Source: Alphaproteobacteria bacterium
GTDB taxonomy: Bacteria; Pseudomonadota; Alphaproteobacteria; Sphingomonadales; Rhodothalassiaceae
Direction: 5' to 3'
DNA: 19,489 nucleotides
Assembly (NCBI GenBank): GCA_003695555.1
Contig: RFIU01000217.1
Span: 1 to 19,489 of the forward strand
In this document: piece by piece, positions 1 through 6,776 of the stretch
Numbering within the stretch: the stretch's first letter is position 1
Layout: every line of letters begins with the position of its first letter
Made by a program: the position numbers and the translations under genes
Notes under the pieces: generated by a model
Databases searched by the model: none
What the model was told of the DNA's origin: nothing
What the model saw: the letters and a program-made list of their open reading frames with translations, nothing else

Positions 1-924
1 ATCTTCGATGTCCTGCGCCTGTCGCGTGGCATGAGCTACAAAAACGCGATGGCGGGCCTCAGGCTCGGCGGCGGCAAGTCGGTGATCATCGCCGATCCCG
101 AACATGACAAGACACCAGAGCTGCTGCGTCGTTTCGGCGAATACATCCAGCGCCTCGGCGGCACCTACTACACGGCGGAAGACGTTGGCACATCGCCCCA
201 GGACATGAACTGGATCCATGAGGCAACCGAATATGTCGTCGGATTGGAGGAAGGGCCCTATGCGACCGGCGATCCCTCGCCGCACACCGCCAAGGGCGTC
301 TTCTTCGGCATTCAGGCGGCGGTGCGCCATCGCCTGAAGAAGGATTCGCTGGAAGGACTGACGGTCGCGATCCAAGGCGTCGGCCATGTCGGCCGCCTGC
401 TCGCCGGTCACCTGCGCAAGGCCGGGGCGAAGCTGCTGATCGCCGACATCAATCGCGAGCATCTCGAAGCAACACTGGCGGAAGGACCGGCCGAGGTGGT
501 GGATCCGGCGCGCATCCATGCGCTCGACGCCGACGTCTTCAGCCCCTGCGCGCTCGGCGGCATCCTCAACGCCAAGACGATTCCTGAGCTGAAGGCAAAG
601 GTGGTGGCCGGGGCCGCCAACAACCAGCTCGATAACGAGCATGAGGACGACTGGGCACTGATGCGTCGCGGCATTCTCTATGCGCCGGATTATGTGATCA
701 ATGCCGGTGGCATCATCTCGGTCGAATCGGAAGTCTATCGCGAGAAGCTCGACGAGGAAGCACGCGCCGCCAAGGTCGCCCATATCGCCGATACGCTCAC
801 CGAGATCTTCGAGACCGCCGAACGGCAGGGCGAACCGACCGGCCATGTCGCCAATCAGATCGCCGAGCGACGCATCGCCGAAGCCCGCAAGCGCAAGCGC
901 GAAGACGCCTCCGTCGCCGCCTGA
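1..924 (+). CDS. Leucine dehydrogenase family (Glu/Leu/Phe/Val dehydrogenase), 5' truncated
   Basis: NAD-dependent oxidative deamination of a branched-chain or related amino acid to its 2-oxo acid in the cytoplasm. The reading frame is open from base 1, so the gene starts before the window; 307 residues are visible and roughly 45 seem to be missing against the usual 350 or so. Visible motifs: GMSYKNAM and LGGGKSVI, which carry the substrate-binding and catalytic lysines of the family; EDVGTSPQDM with the conserved Asp; and the Rossmann glycine motif GVGHVGRLL. The short length and LGGGK context favour leucine, valine or phenylalanine dehydrogenase over the larger glutamate dehydrogenases. Which substrate it prefers cannot be read from the sequence. 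The gene ends just before a terminator and converges on the RES toxin gene. Confidence 0.9.
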   Translation: MFDVLRLSRGMSYKNAMAGLRLGGGKSVIIADPEHDKTPELLRRFGEYIQRLGGTYYTAEDVGTSPQDMNWIHEATEYVVGLEEGPYATGDPSPHTAKGVFFGIQAAVRHRLKKDSLEGLTVAIQGVGHVGRLLAGHLRKAGAKLLIADINREHLEATLAEGPAEVVDPARIHALDADVFSPCALGGILNAKTIPELKAKVVAGAANNQLDNEHEDDWALMRRGILYAPDYVINAGGIISVESEVYREKLDEEARAAKVAHIADTLTEIFETAERQGEPTGHVANQIAERRIAEARKRKREDASVAA

Positions 925-984
925 GGAACCGCGAGCGACCGTCATTCGGCCAAGCGTAAGGGCCATGCGCCAGCGTGCGGAAAC

Positions 985-1011
985 ACCGACGCCCGGCGCG
1001 TGGTCTTTTTT
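985..1011 (+). terminator. Intrinsic terminator after the dehydrogenase gene
   Basis: ACC, a bulged G, then ACGC pair with GCGT-GGT around the loop CCGGC (7 bp in all), followed by C and six T. It sits 60 bases after the dehydrogenase stop. The T run overlaps the stop codon of the convergent RES gene (TAA, complement of 1010-1012). On the minus strand there is no long T run, so it mainly serves the + strand transcript. Confidence 0.65.
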
Positions 1012-1699
1012 ACAGGCCTTCGATATCGAAGTCCGGCGAGCCCCGCCAGACGAGCTTCCACTTGGCGCCCGGACGGACGTTCTGAACAATGCCGGGATCG
1101 AAGGCGACAAAGCAGCGCCCGCCGGCGTGCCGGACGGAAGGATAGATCAGGCCCCGGTGCCCTTCACGCCTGAGGTCCTTGGCGAGGGCCTGCCCCGCCG
1201 GATAGCCCTTCTCGATATCGGGGTCGAGCGCCGGGTGACGCTCGCCGTCGAGGTCGGGAAAGTCGCCGATGAAGTCGGCAAGCAGTTCGACATATTGCGC
1301 TTCGTCCTCATAGCGACCGATATAGCCGAGCTCGCGCGTGCGGTGAAAACCGACTTCCGCCAGACTCGTCAGCACGTCCCAAGCGCAGTACCAGGCGCCA
1401 CGGTCCCCGGAATTGAAGCGATTGCCGCCGGGTCGCGCATAGGCGAAGGCCGCATTGACATGGCTCAGGCCATAGAGCCGCAGGTCGTGAGCGCGCCGGG
1501 CGAAGGCGAGTTCCCGGCGGTCGAGTGCGGCACTGCCCCGCCGCTCGGCGATCAGTCGCGCGCTCGTCTCGCCCTCGACCTCGGCGAGGATCGCCGCTTC
1601 CTCGTCACTGTCGACGAGACCGCGCAGCACCGGCGGCTTGTGATCCGTCCGGCAGATCAGCCGGATCAGCCCCCGGTCATGGATCGAGGTGATCTTCAC
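1010..1699 (-). CDS. RES-domain toxin of a RES-Xre toxin-antitoxin module
   Basis: RES toxins have an ADP-ribosyltransferase-like fold and deplete cellular NAD+, arresting growth. The 229-residue product has the three name-giving residues in their usual setting: Arg94 in GGNRFNSG followed by AWYCA, Glu115 in SLAEVGFH, and Ser188 in LIYPSVRHAGG. It has about 85 residues before the Arg motif, so it is a longer RES form. The GTG start at 1699 was chosen because its GTGA overlaps the TGA of the antitoxin gene and the family match begins there (KITSIHDRGLIRL). The frame stays open far upstream, but that part is antisense-like to family content and overlaps the antitoxin gene. The gene order (antitoxin first, 4-base overlap) is typical of RES-Xre operons. 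Nothing looks broken, so an active toxin is inferred. Confidence 0.9.
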   Translation of the reverse strand: MKITSIHDRGLIRLICRTDHKPPVLRGLVDSDEEAAILAEVEGETSARLIAERRGSAALDRRELAFARRAHDLRLYGLSHVNAAFAYARPGGNRFNSGDRGAWYCAWDVLTSLAEVGFHRTRELGYIGRYEDEAQYVELLADFIGDFPDLDGERHPALDPDIEKGYPAGQALAKDLRREGHRGLIYPSVRHAGGRCFVAFDPGIVQNVRPGAKWKLVWRGSPDFDIEGL

Positions 1700-2118
1700 G
1701 CCCCGCCCCGCAGCGCGTCGAGATGATTGCGCACACGAAGGATCGCGGGCAACCCGCCGGCGATCATCGCTTCGACGGGCGTTGCCCCATCGAATTCCGG
1801 TCCCGTGTTCGCCAGCCGCACCCATTCGCGCGACAGCGGCGCGTCGAAATAGAGCTCCAGCGCCTTGTAGATGCCGATCAGCGCGCTGAGGCGCAGCATC
1901 TGATCCTGCGTCAGGACGCCGGAATAGCCGGGCTTCTTCGCCCGCTTCCAGGTCGATATCGACATGTCCGCGAGCGCCGCGGCCTCGCCCAGGGTCAGCG
2001 ACCAGGCCTCGGCGATCCGTGCGAAGGCCTTCAACGCCACCGCCTGCCGATCGGGGACCACACGCCGCGCGGGCGAAGCATGTTCCAGTGTGGGATTTTC
2101 CGGTGCGGGATTCGCCAT
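1696..2118 (-). CDS. Xre/MbcA/ParS-type antitoxin of the RES-Xre module
   Basis: A 140-residue antitoxin that should bind and neutralise the RES toxin and repress its own promoter. An N-terminal helix-turn-helix region lies at about residues 30-75 (FARIAEAWSLTLGEAAALAD, then MSISTWKRAKK). The C-terminal MbcA/ParS toxin-binding domain lies at about 85-140, with the family signature of a Trp-Val (REWVRLAN), then FDGATPVEAMIAGG and a terminal Leu-rich helix. The ATG at 2118 was chosen because GGAG lies 5 to 8 bases upstream and the sequence before it is promoter DNA, although the frame remains open to 2367. Its TGA overlaps the toxin GTG by four bases, which should couple the two translations. 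The promoter carries paired palindromes that fit autoregulation. Confidence 0.9.
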   Translation of the reverse strand: MANPAPENPTLEHASPARRVVPDRQAVALKAFARIAEAWSLTLGEAAALADMSISTWKRAKKPGYSGVLTQDQMLRLSALIGIYKALELYFDAPLSREWVRLANTGPEFDGATPVEAMIAGGLPAILRVRNHLDALRGGA

Positions 2119-2140
2119 GGCACACTCCTTTCCGGAAAGA

Positions 2141-2169
2141 AGTATAGGATCATACGATCCTGATATCAA
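2141..2169 (-). promoter_or_regulatory. Promoter of the antitoxin-toxin operon
   Basis: Read on the minus strand: TTGATA (2169-2164), 17-base spacer, TATACT (2146-2141). Both boxes are near the housekeeping consensus at ideal spacing, which is striking in this GC-rich DNA. Transcription would start near 2134, giving a leader of about 15 bases with the ribosome site AAAGGAG. Confidence 0.75.
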
Positions 2170-2182
2170 GATCATATGATCC
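2147..2182. promoter_or_regulatory. Paired palindromic operators in the RES-Xre promoter
   Basis: GATCATATGATC (2170-2181) is a perfect 12-base palindrome. GATCATACGATC (2148-2159) differs from it at one base. Their centres are 22 bp apart, two helical turns. A third palindrome, TGATATCA (2161-2168), lies between them. One copy fills the -35/-10 spacer and the other abuts the -35 box, exactly where a repressor would block RNA polymerase. Binding by the encoded Xre antitoxin is inferred from family behaviour. Confidence 0.7.
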
Positions 2183-2197
2183 GTAGATAGTCCCCAC

Positions 2198-2425
2198 CTA
2201 ATCCTTTCGACGGTGAGCCTGAAACGCAGGCAGCATGAGCAGCAGCACGGCCGCGACGATCCCGACGACGAGGGCGAGTGAGAGATAGAACAGCCCGCCG
2301 ACGAGCGCGCTCGTCGCCGCACCGGCGAGAAGGGCGGCGAGAAACACGGCGAGCGCAACGCGCACATAGGGCGGTGCGAGGCGCAGAAAGCGGCGGGTGA
2401 CTTCTTCGTCGGGCAATCTCGTCAT
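2198..2425 (-). CDS. Small two-helix membrane protein, hypothetical
   Basis: A predicted 75-residue protein with no recognised family. It has a charged N-terminus (MTRLPDEEVTRRFLR), two hydrophobic segments at about residues 20-42 and 45-68 separated by a short glycine turn (LVGG), and a basic end (HRRKD). This is a helical-hairpin inner-membrane topology with a plausible positive charge at both ends. No strong Shine-Dalgarno is visible before the ATG at 2425, which lowers confidence. It lies on the same strand as the RES-Xre operon and ends 16 bases before the operators, so it is probably transcribed separately. A relation to the toxin-antitoxin module cannot be shown. Confidence 0.5.
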   Translation of the reverse strand: MTRLPDEEVTRRFLRLAPPYVRVALAVFLAALLAGAATSALVGGLFYLSLALVVGIVAAVLLLMLPAFQAHRRKD

Positions 2426-2538
2426 GGCCCATCATCGCGCATCAGCGAACCCGCGCCAAGAGGTCGCCGCGCGAACCGGGGCGCGCGCACACGGCCGCAT
2501 CATTCGGAACCGGACACGGAAAGACCACTGCATCACCG

Positions 2539-2587
2539 GCGTCCGGTGCGCCGGGACGAAGTCTCCGCCGGACGCACGGCCGGCGTC
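2539..2587. repeat. GC-rich overlapping inverted repeats
   Basis: GCGTCCGG (2539-2546) and CCGGACGC (2568-2575) are perfect 8-base arms around 21 bases. The second arm can instead pair through GACGC (2571-2575) with GCGTC (2583-2587). The two hairpins exclude each other. The element lies between the divergent small membrane protein gene and the serC promoter. No T run follows, so it is not a simple terminator. Its role is unknown. Confidence 0.4.
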
Positions 2588-2633
2588 TTCGCTTGCATGG
2601 CTCGACATTGCCATGTTGCACCGCAAAAAGTTC

Positions 2634-2661
2634 TTGACAGACGGCGCGCCCGCTCTAGGTT
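2634..2661 (+). promoter_or_regulatory. Probable serC operon promoter
   Basis: TTGACA (2634-2639), 16 bases, TAGGTT (2656-2661). The -35 box is perfect and the -10 box weak, as is common in GC-rich alphaproteobacteria. Transcription would start near 2667, leaving a leader of about 50 bases that holds two hairpins. Confidence 0.55.
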
Positions 2662-2672
2662 CGTCGGCGGGC

Positions 2673-2712
2673 CACGCCTCCCCAACGAGGCGCGTGCTCT
2701 CTGGAAGGAGAG
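2673..2712 (+). promoter_or_regulatory. Structured serC leader with Shine-Dalgarno in a hairpin
   Basis: Hairpin 1: CAC-GCCTC (2673-2680) pairs with GAGGC-GC-GTG (2687-2696, two bases bulged) around CCCAAC. Hairpin 2: CTCTC (2697-2701) pairs with GAGAG (2708-2712) around TGGAAG, and the ribosome-binding sequence GGAAGGAG is inside this element. A conserved cis-regulatory 'serC RNA motif' is known upstream of serC in some alphaproteobacteria, described mainly from Rhizobiales. This leader has the right place and general form, but identity with that motif needs a covariance-model search. Translational control of serC is inferred. Confidence 0.5.
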
Positions 2713-2718
2713 ACTGAC

Positions 2719-3891
2719 ATGACGAAACCCCGCCGTCGTCCGGCGCGGCCCCATTTCTCGTCGGGGCCCTGCGCCAAGCGTCCGGGCTGGACACCGGACT
2801 TTCTCGCCAAGGCGCCGCTCGGGCGCTCCCACCGCTCCAAGGTCGGCAAGGCGCGCCTCAAGGCCGCGATCGAACGCACGCATGCGATTCTCGGACTTCC
2901 CGATGACTGGCTGGTCGGCATCGTCCCGGCCTCCGACACCGGCGCGGTCGAAATGGCGCTGTGGAACCTGCTCGGTTCGCGCGGCATCGACGTGCTCGCC
3001 TTCGAGAGCTTCTCCAAGGGCTGGGCCAGCGACATTCGCGACCATCTGAAGATCCCCGATACGCGCGTGCTTTCCGCCCCTTACGGCGAACTGCCCGATC
3101 TTGATGCGGTGGATCCGGCGCACGACCTCGTCTTCTGCTGGAACGGCACCACCTCGGGCGTTCGGGTGCCGAACGGTGAGTTCATCGCCGCGGACCGCGA
3201 AGGGCTTGCGATCTGTGATGCGACAAGTGCGGTATTCGCCCAGCCGCTTGCCTTCGATCGACTCGATGTCGTCACCTTCTCGTGGCAGAAGGTGCTCGGC
3301 GGCGAGGCGGCGCACGGCATGCTGCTGCTCTCACCGCGCGCCGTCGAGCGGATCGAGACCTACGATCCCCCCTGGCCGCTGCCGAAGATCTTCCGCTTGA
3401 AGAAGAAGGGGGTGCTCAACCGCGCGATCTTCGAAGGCGCGACGATCAACACGCCTTCGATGCTGTGCGTCGAGGACTATCTCGATGCGCTCGACTGGGC
3501 GGACGCGATCGGCGGTCTTGGCGCCCTTCATGCCCGCGCCGACGAGAATGCCGCGGTGCTCGATGAATGGGTGCGGCGCACGGAATGGATCGACCATCTG
3601 GTCGCCGATCCGACGATCCGCTCGAACACCTCCATCTGCCTGAAGATCGTCGATCCGGCTTTCGCCGCTCTCGACGAAGCGGCGCAGCGCGACTTCGTCA
3701 AGCAGATGACCGGCCTGCTGGAGAATGAAGGCGTCGCCTTCGACATCGCCGGCTATCGCGATGCGCCGCCGGGACTGCGGATCTGGTGCGGCGCGACCGT
3801 GGAGGCGGACGACATCGCGGCGCTCTGCCCTTGGCTCGACTGGGCCTTTGCGCAGCTGCGTGCGGAAAATGACCGGCAAGGAAGGGCATGA
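2719..3891 (+). CDS. serC: Phosphoserine aminotransferase
   Basis: Second step of serine synthesis: a PLP enzyme that transfers an amino group from glutamate to 3-phosphohydroxypyruvate in the cytoplasm. It can also act in the DXP-dependent pyridoxal phosphate route. The 390-residue product begins with PHFSSGPCAKRPGW, typical of the alphaproteobacterial SerC branch. Lys191 in FSWQKVLGGEAAHG is the expected Schiff-base lysine, Asp167 in ICDATSAVFAQ should contact the PLP nitrogen, and SDTGAVEMALWNLLG forms the phosphate-binding region. GGAAGGAG gives a good ribosome site, with 8 bases before the ATG. Its stop overlaps the serA start (ATGA). Regulation may involve the leader hairpins directly upstream. 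Confidence 0.96.
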   Translation: MTKPRRRPARPHFSSGPCAKRPGWTPDFLAKAPLGRSHRSKVGKARLKAAIERTHAILGLPDDWLVGIVPASDTGAVEMALWNLLGSRGIDVLAFESFSKGWASDIRDHLKIPDTRVLSAPYGELPDLDAVDPAHDLVFCWNGTTSGVRVPNGEFIAADREGLAICDATSAVFAQPLAFDRLDVVTFSWQKVLGGEAAHGMLLLSPRAVERIETYDPPWPLPKIFRLKKKGVLNRAIFEGATINTPSMLCVEDYLDALDWADAIGGLGALHARADENAAVLDEWVRRTEWIDHLVADPTIRSNTSICLKIVDPAFAALDEAAQRDFVKQMTGLLENEGVAFDIAGYRDAPPGLRIWCGATVEADDIAALCPWLDWAFAQLRAENDRQGRA

Positions 3892-5474
3892 CGATGGTGA
3901 AGGTACTGATTTCCGACAAGATGAGCCCGCGCGCGGCCGAAATCCTGCGCGACCGCGGTATCGAGGTGGACGAGCGACCCGGCCTGTCGAAGGAGGAACT
4001 CGCCGAGGTGATCGGCGAGTATGACGGGCTTGCCGTCCGTTCGGCCACCAAGGTGACGAAGAAGTTGCTGGAAGGCGCCGAGCGCCTGAAGGTGATCGGA
4101 CGCGCCGGCATCGGCGTCGACAACATCGATGTGCGCGAGGCGACGGCGCGCGGCATCGTCGTCATGAACACCCCATTCGGCAATGCGATTACCACCGCCG
4201 AGCACGCCATCGCCATGCTGCTCTCGCTCGCCCGGCAGATACCACAGGCGAACGCTTCGACCCAGGCCGGCAAGTGGGAGAAATCGCGCTTCATGGGCGT
4301 CGAAGTGACCGGCAAGACGCTCGGCATCATCGGCTGCGGCAACATCGGTTCGATCGTCGCCGATCGCGCCCTCGGACTGAAGATGAAGGTGATCGCCTTC
4401 GATCCCTATCTGACGGAAGAACGGGCGAGAGAGATCGGTGTCGAGAAGGTCGATCTCGACGAGCTGCTGGCGCGCGCCGATTTCGTCTCGCTGCACACGC
4501 CGCTGACCGACCAGACCCGCAACATCATCGACAAGAAGGCGATCGCGAAGATGAAGGACGGAGCGCGCCTCATCAATTGCGCGCGCGGTGGCCTGGTGGA
4601 CGAGGCGGCGCTCAAGGAAGCGCTCGATGCCGGCAAGCTGGCCGGCGCCGCCCTCGACGTCTTTGCCGAGGAACCGGCGCGCGACAATCCGCTGTTCGGC
4701 CACCCGGCCCTCGTCGCCACCCCGCATCTCGGCGCCTCGACGCGCGAGGCGCAGACCAATGTCGCGATCCAGATTGCCGAACAGATGGCCGATTTCCTGC
4801 TGCTCGGCGGCGTGACGAATGCGCTCAACATGCCCTCGATGACGCCCGAAGAAGCGCCGCGGCTGCGCCCCTACATGGCGCTGGCCCGCCAGCTCGGCGG
4901 CTTCATGGGGCAGCTCGTTCGCTCCGGCATCCGCCAGATCGAGATCGAGTATGAAGGCCATGTCGCCGAGCTCAACACCCGACCGCTGACCGCGGTGGTG
5001 ATCGAGGGGCTGCTGAAGCCGATGCTGGAGTCGGTCAATATGGTCAATGCCCCGGTGATCGCCCGCGAACGCGAGATTGATGTTGCGGAGGTGCTGCATG
5101 AACGCGCCGGCGACTATCAGACGCTGATGCGCCTGAGCGTGGTCACCGAGAATCGCCGACGCTCGGTTGCCGGCACGCTGTTCTCGAACCAGAGCCCGCG
5201 CATCGTGCAGCTTGATGATGTCACGCTCGAAGCCGAGCTCGCCCCCGCGATGCTCTATGTCGTAAATGACGACAGGCCGGGTTTCATCGGTGCATTGGGC
5301 ACCGTGCTGGGGCGTCACGGAGTGAACATCGGCACCTTCAACCTCGGCCGCTCGGGCCGCGGTGACTGCGCAGTGGCGCTGCTCGCGCTCGACCAGCCGC
5401 TGGCCGAAAACGTCTTGGAAGAGGTCGCGGCCCTCGACTATGTTCGCCAGGCTGCGCCGCTTGCCTTCGATTGA
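3888..5474 (+). CDS. serA: D-3-phosphoglycerate dehydrogenase
   Basis: First committed step of serine synthesis: NAD-dependent oxidation of 3-phosphoglycerate. The product has 528 residues, the long form with substrate, nucleotide, intervening and ACT domains. The nucleotide-binding motif is GIIGCGNIG (Gly149-Gly154). The catalytic set is Arg233 in NCARGGLVDE, Glu262 in FAEEPARDNPL and His280 in ATPHLGAST. The C-terminal ACT domain starts near residue 455 (YVVNDDRPGFIGALGTVLG) and usually senses serine. The ATG at 3888 overlaps the serC stop by four bases (ATGA), implying coupling. A second ATG six bases later (MVKVLISD) is an alternative start. Confidence 0.97.
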   Translation: MTMVKVLISDKMSPRAAEILRDRGIEVDERPGLSKEELAEVIGEYDGLAVRSATKVTKKLLEGAERLKVIGRAGIGVDNIDVREATARGIVVMNTPFGNAITTAEHAIAMLLSLARQIPQANASTQAGKWEKSRFMGVEVTGKTLGIIGCGNIGSIVADRALGLKMKVIAFDPYLTEERAREIGVEKVDLDELLARADFVSLHTPLTDQTRNIIDKKAIAKMKDGARLINCARGGLVDEAALKEALDAGKLAGAALDVFAEEPARDNPLFGHPALVATPHLGASTREAQTNVAIQIAEQMADFLLLGGVTNALNMPSMTPEEAPRLRPYMALARQLGGFMGQLVRSGIRQIEIEYEGHVAELNTRPLTAVVIEGLLKPMLESVNMVNAPVIAREREIDVAEVLHERAGDYQTLMRLSVVTENRRRSVAGTLFSNQSPRIVQLDDVTLEAELAPAMLYVVNDDRPGFIGALGTVLGRHGVNIGTFNLGRSGRGDCAVALLALDQPLAENVLEEVAALDYVRQAAPLAFD

Positions 5475-5537
5475 GCGGTCGCGGCGTGCCGGCGGGTGCG
5501 ATTCGACTCCTGCCGCCGACAGTCAGGGACAGCCGAC

Positions 5538-6722
5538 ATGACGCAGAAAGACCGGCAGGCGAAAGGGCTGCTGCCTACGGGGCTGAGCGATACCTTATGG
5601 CCGGCAGCCGCACGCGAGGCGGCGGCTTCCGAACGCCTGCTCGGCCATTTCGCCCGCTCCGGCTATGCCCGTGTCCACCCGCCGCTGCTCGAATTCGAAG
5701 AAGGGCTTGCCGCCTTCGCCGACGGCGGCAAGCTGCCCGACATGTTCCGCCTGCTCGACCCGGAAAGCCGGCAGGTGATGGCATTGCGATCGGACATCAC
5801 GCTCCAGATCGCCCGGCTGGCCGCCACCCGCTTGGCCGCGGCGGCGCGCCCGCTGCGGCTCGCCTATGCGGGCCCGGTGCTGAAGGTGCGCGGCGATCAG
5901 CTGCGACCCGCCCGGCAGTTCCGTCAGGTCGGGATCGAGCTGATCGGCTCGCGCGCGCATGCCGCGGATCATGAGGTGGCACGCCTGGCGCTCGCCGGTC
6001 TGGCCGATCTCGGCATCGGCGATCTGGTGATCGATCTGGTGGCGCCGGTGATGCTCGATGCGTTGTTTTCCTGCTGGGAACTGGACATGCCGCGGGCCGA
6101 GCGTCTGGCGCTCGCCCTTGATGCCAAGGACGCAGCGAGCGTCCACGGCGAACTCGACGACAGGCGCGGGGCCGTACTCGAAGAGCTGATCGCCGCCGCC
6201 GGCCCCCATGCCGAGGCTGCTCCCCGGCTCGCCGCCCTCGATCTGCCGGCGGCGGCGGCGCGCTGGCGCGATCGTCTGCTCGACTTTGCCGCGCGCCTGG
6301 CAAGCGAAATGCCTGATGTGGAGATCACGATCGACCCGTGCGAACGGCGCGGCTTCGAATATCACACCGGCCTCGGCTTTACCGTCTTCTCGCACCGGGC
6401 GCGTGGTGAGCTGGGGCGCGGCGGACGCTACCGGATACGCCGTGGCCCGGGCGAGTACGAGGCGGCGGTCGGTTTTTCCGCCTATATGGACGGGCTGCTG
6501 CCGCTGCTGGACGAGGTGAAGGAGGAGACGGCGGTCTATGCCACCGCAGATGCCTTGCGCGCGCGCATCGAAGAGCTGCGCCGCAGCGGGCGGACGGTAA
6601 TCGAGGCGCTAGAGCCGGAAGATCCGGACGAAACCCTGGCGCACGCCCGAACGCTCGGATGCGGGCAGGTTCTGGATGCGCGGGGGCTGCATCCGGTTCC
6701 CGCGAACGATGAAAGCAGATGA
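5538..6722 (+). CDS. hisZ: ATP phosphoribosyltransferase regulatory subunit
   Basis: HisZ is a catalytically inactive relative of histidyl-tRNA synthetase. It joins a short-form HisG to make the allosteric first enzyme of histidine synthesis. The 394-residue product keeps class II synthetase-like motifs: MALRSDITLQIARL near residues 81-94, RPARQFRQVGIELIG near 123-137, and a late YHTGLGFTVFS segment. It lacks the anticodon-binding domain of a true HisS. The ATG at 5538 was chosen for the family start (KGLLPTGLSDTLWP) and the AGGGAC site upstream; a GTG at 5496 in frame is less likely. It lies 63 bases after serA and 54 before purA, so all are probably one transcript. hisG itself is not in the window. 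Confidence 0.92.
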   Translation: MTQKDRQAKGLLPTGLSDTLWPAAAREAAASERLLGHFARSGYARVHPPLLEFEEGLAAFADGGKLPDMFRLLDPESRQVMALRSDITLQIARLAATRLAAAARPLRLAYAGPVLKVRGDQLRPARQFRQVGIELIGSRAHAADHEVARLALAGLADLGIGDLVIDLVAPVMLDALFSCWELDMPRAERLALALDAKDAASVHGELDDRRGAVLEELIAAAGPHAEAAPRLAALDLPAAAARWRDRLLDFAARLASEMPDVEITIDPCERRGFEYHTGLGFTVFSHRARGELGRGGRYRIRRGPGEYEAAVGFSAYMDGLLPLLDEVKEETAVYATADALRARIEELRRSGRTVIEALEPEDPDETLAHARTLGCGQVLDARGLHPVPANDESR

Positions 6723-6756
6723 TCAAACGGCCGTTGGACAGCCCGATGGCCGATCA
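6720..6756 (+). repeat. Imperfect inverted repeat between hisZ and purA
   Basis: TGAT-CAAA-CGGCC (6720-6732) can pair with GGCCG-ATCA (6748-6756), with CAAA bulged and a 15-base loop. No T run follows, so it is not a terminator. It may affect mRNA processing or purA translation; this is speculative. Confidence 0.3.
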
Positions 6757-6776
6757 GGAACGGAGAATCCCCGACA

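Noticed and set aside
1700..2125. In-frame upstream extension of the RES reading frame to 2125 (371 residues)
   Set aside because: It overlaps the antitoxin gene in another frame, is Arg/Gly-rich without family match, and the GTG at 1699 forms a GTGA overlap with the antitoxin stop.
2128..2139. CTTTCCGGAAAG palindrome next to the antitoxin ribosome site as a third operator
   Set aside because: It does not resemble the GATCATAYGATC sites and is mostly the ribosome-binding sequence; as a hairpin it would have only a 4-bp stem.
3753..5318. Long minus-strand open frame of 521 codons across serA
   Set aside because: It is the antisense shadow of a clear GC-rich gene; the product is His/Arg/Asp-rich and shows no fold or motif.
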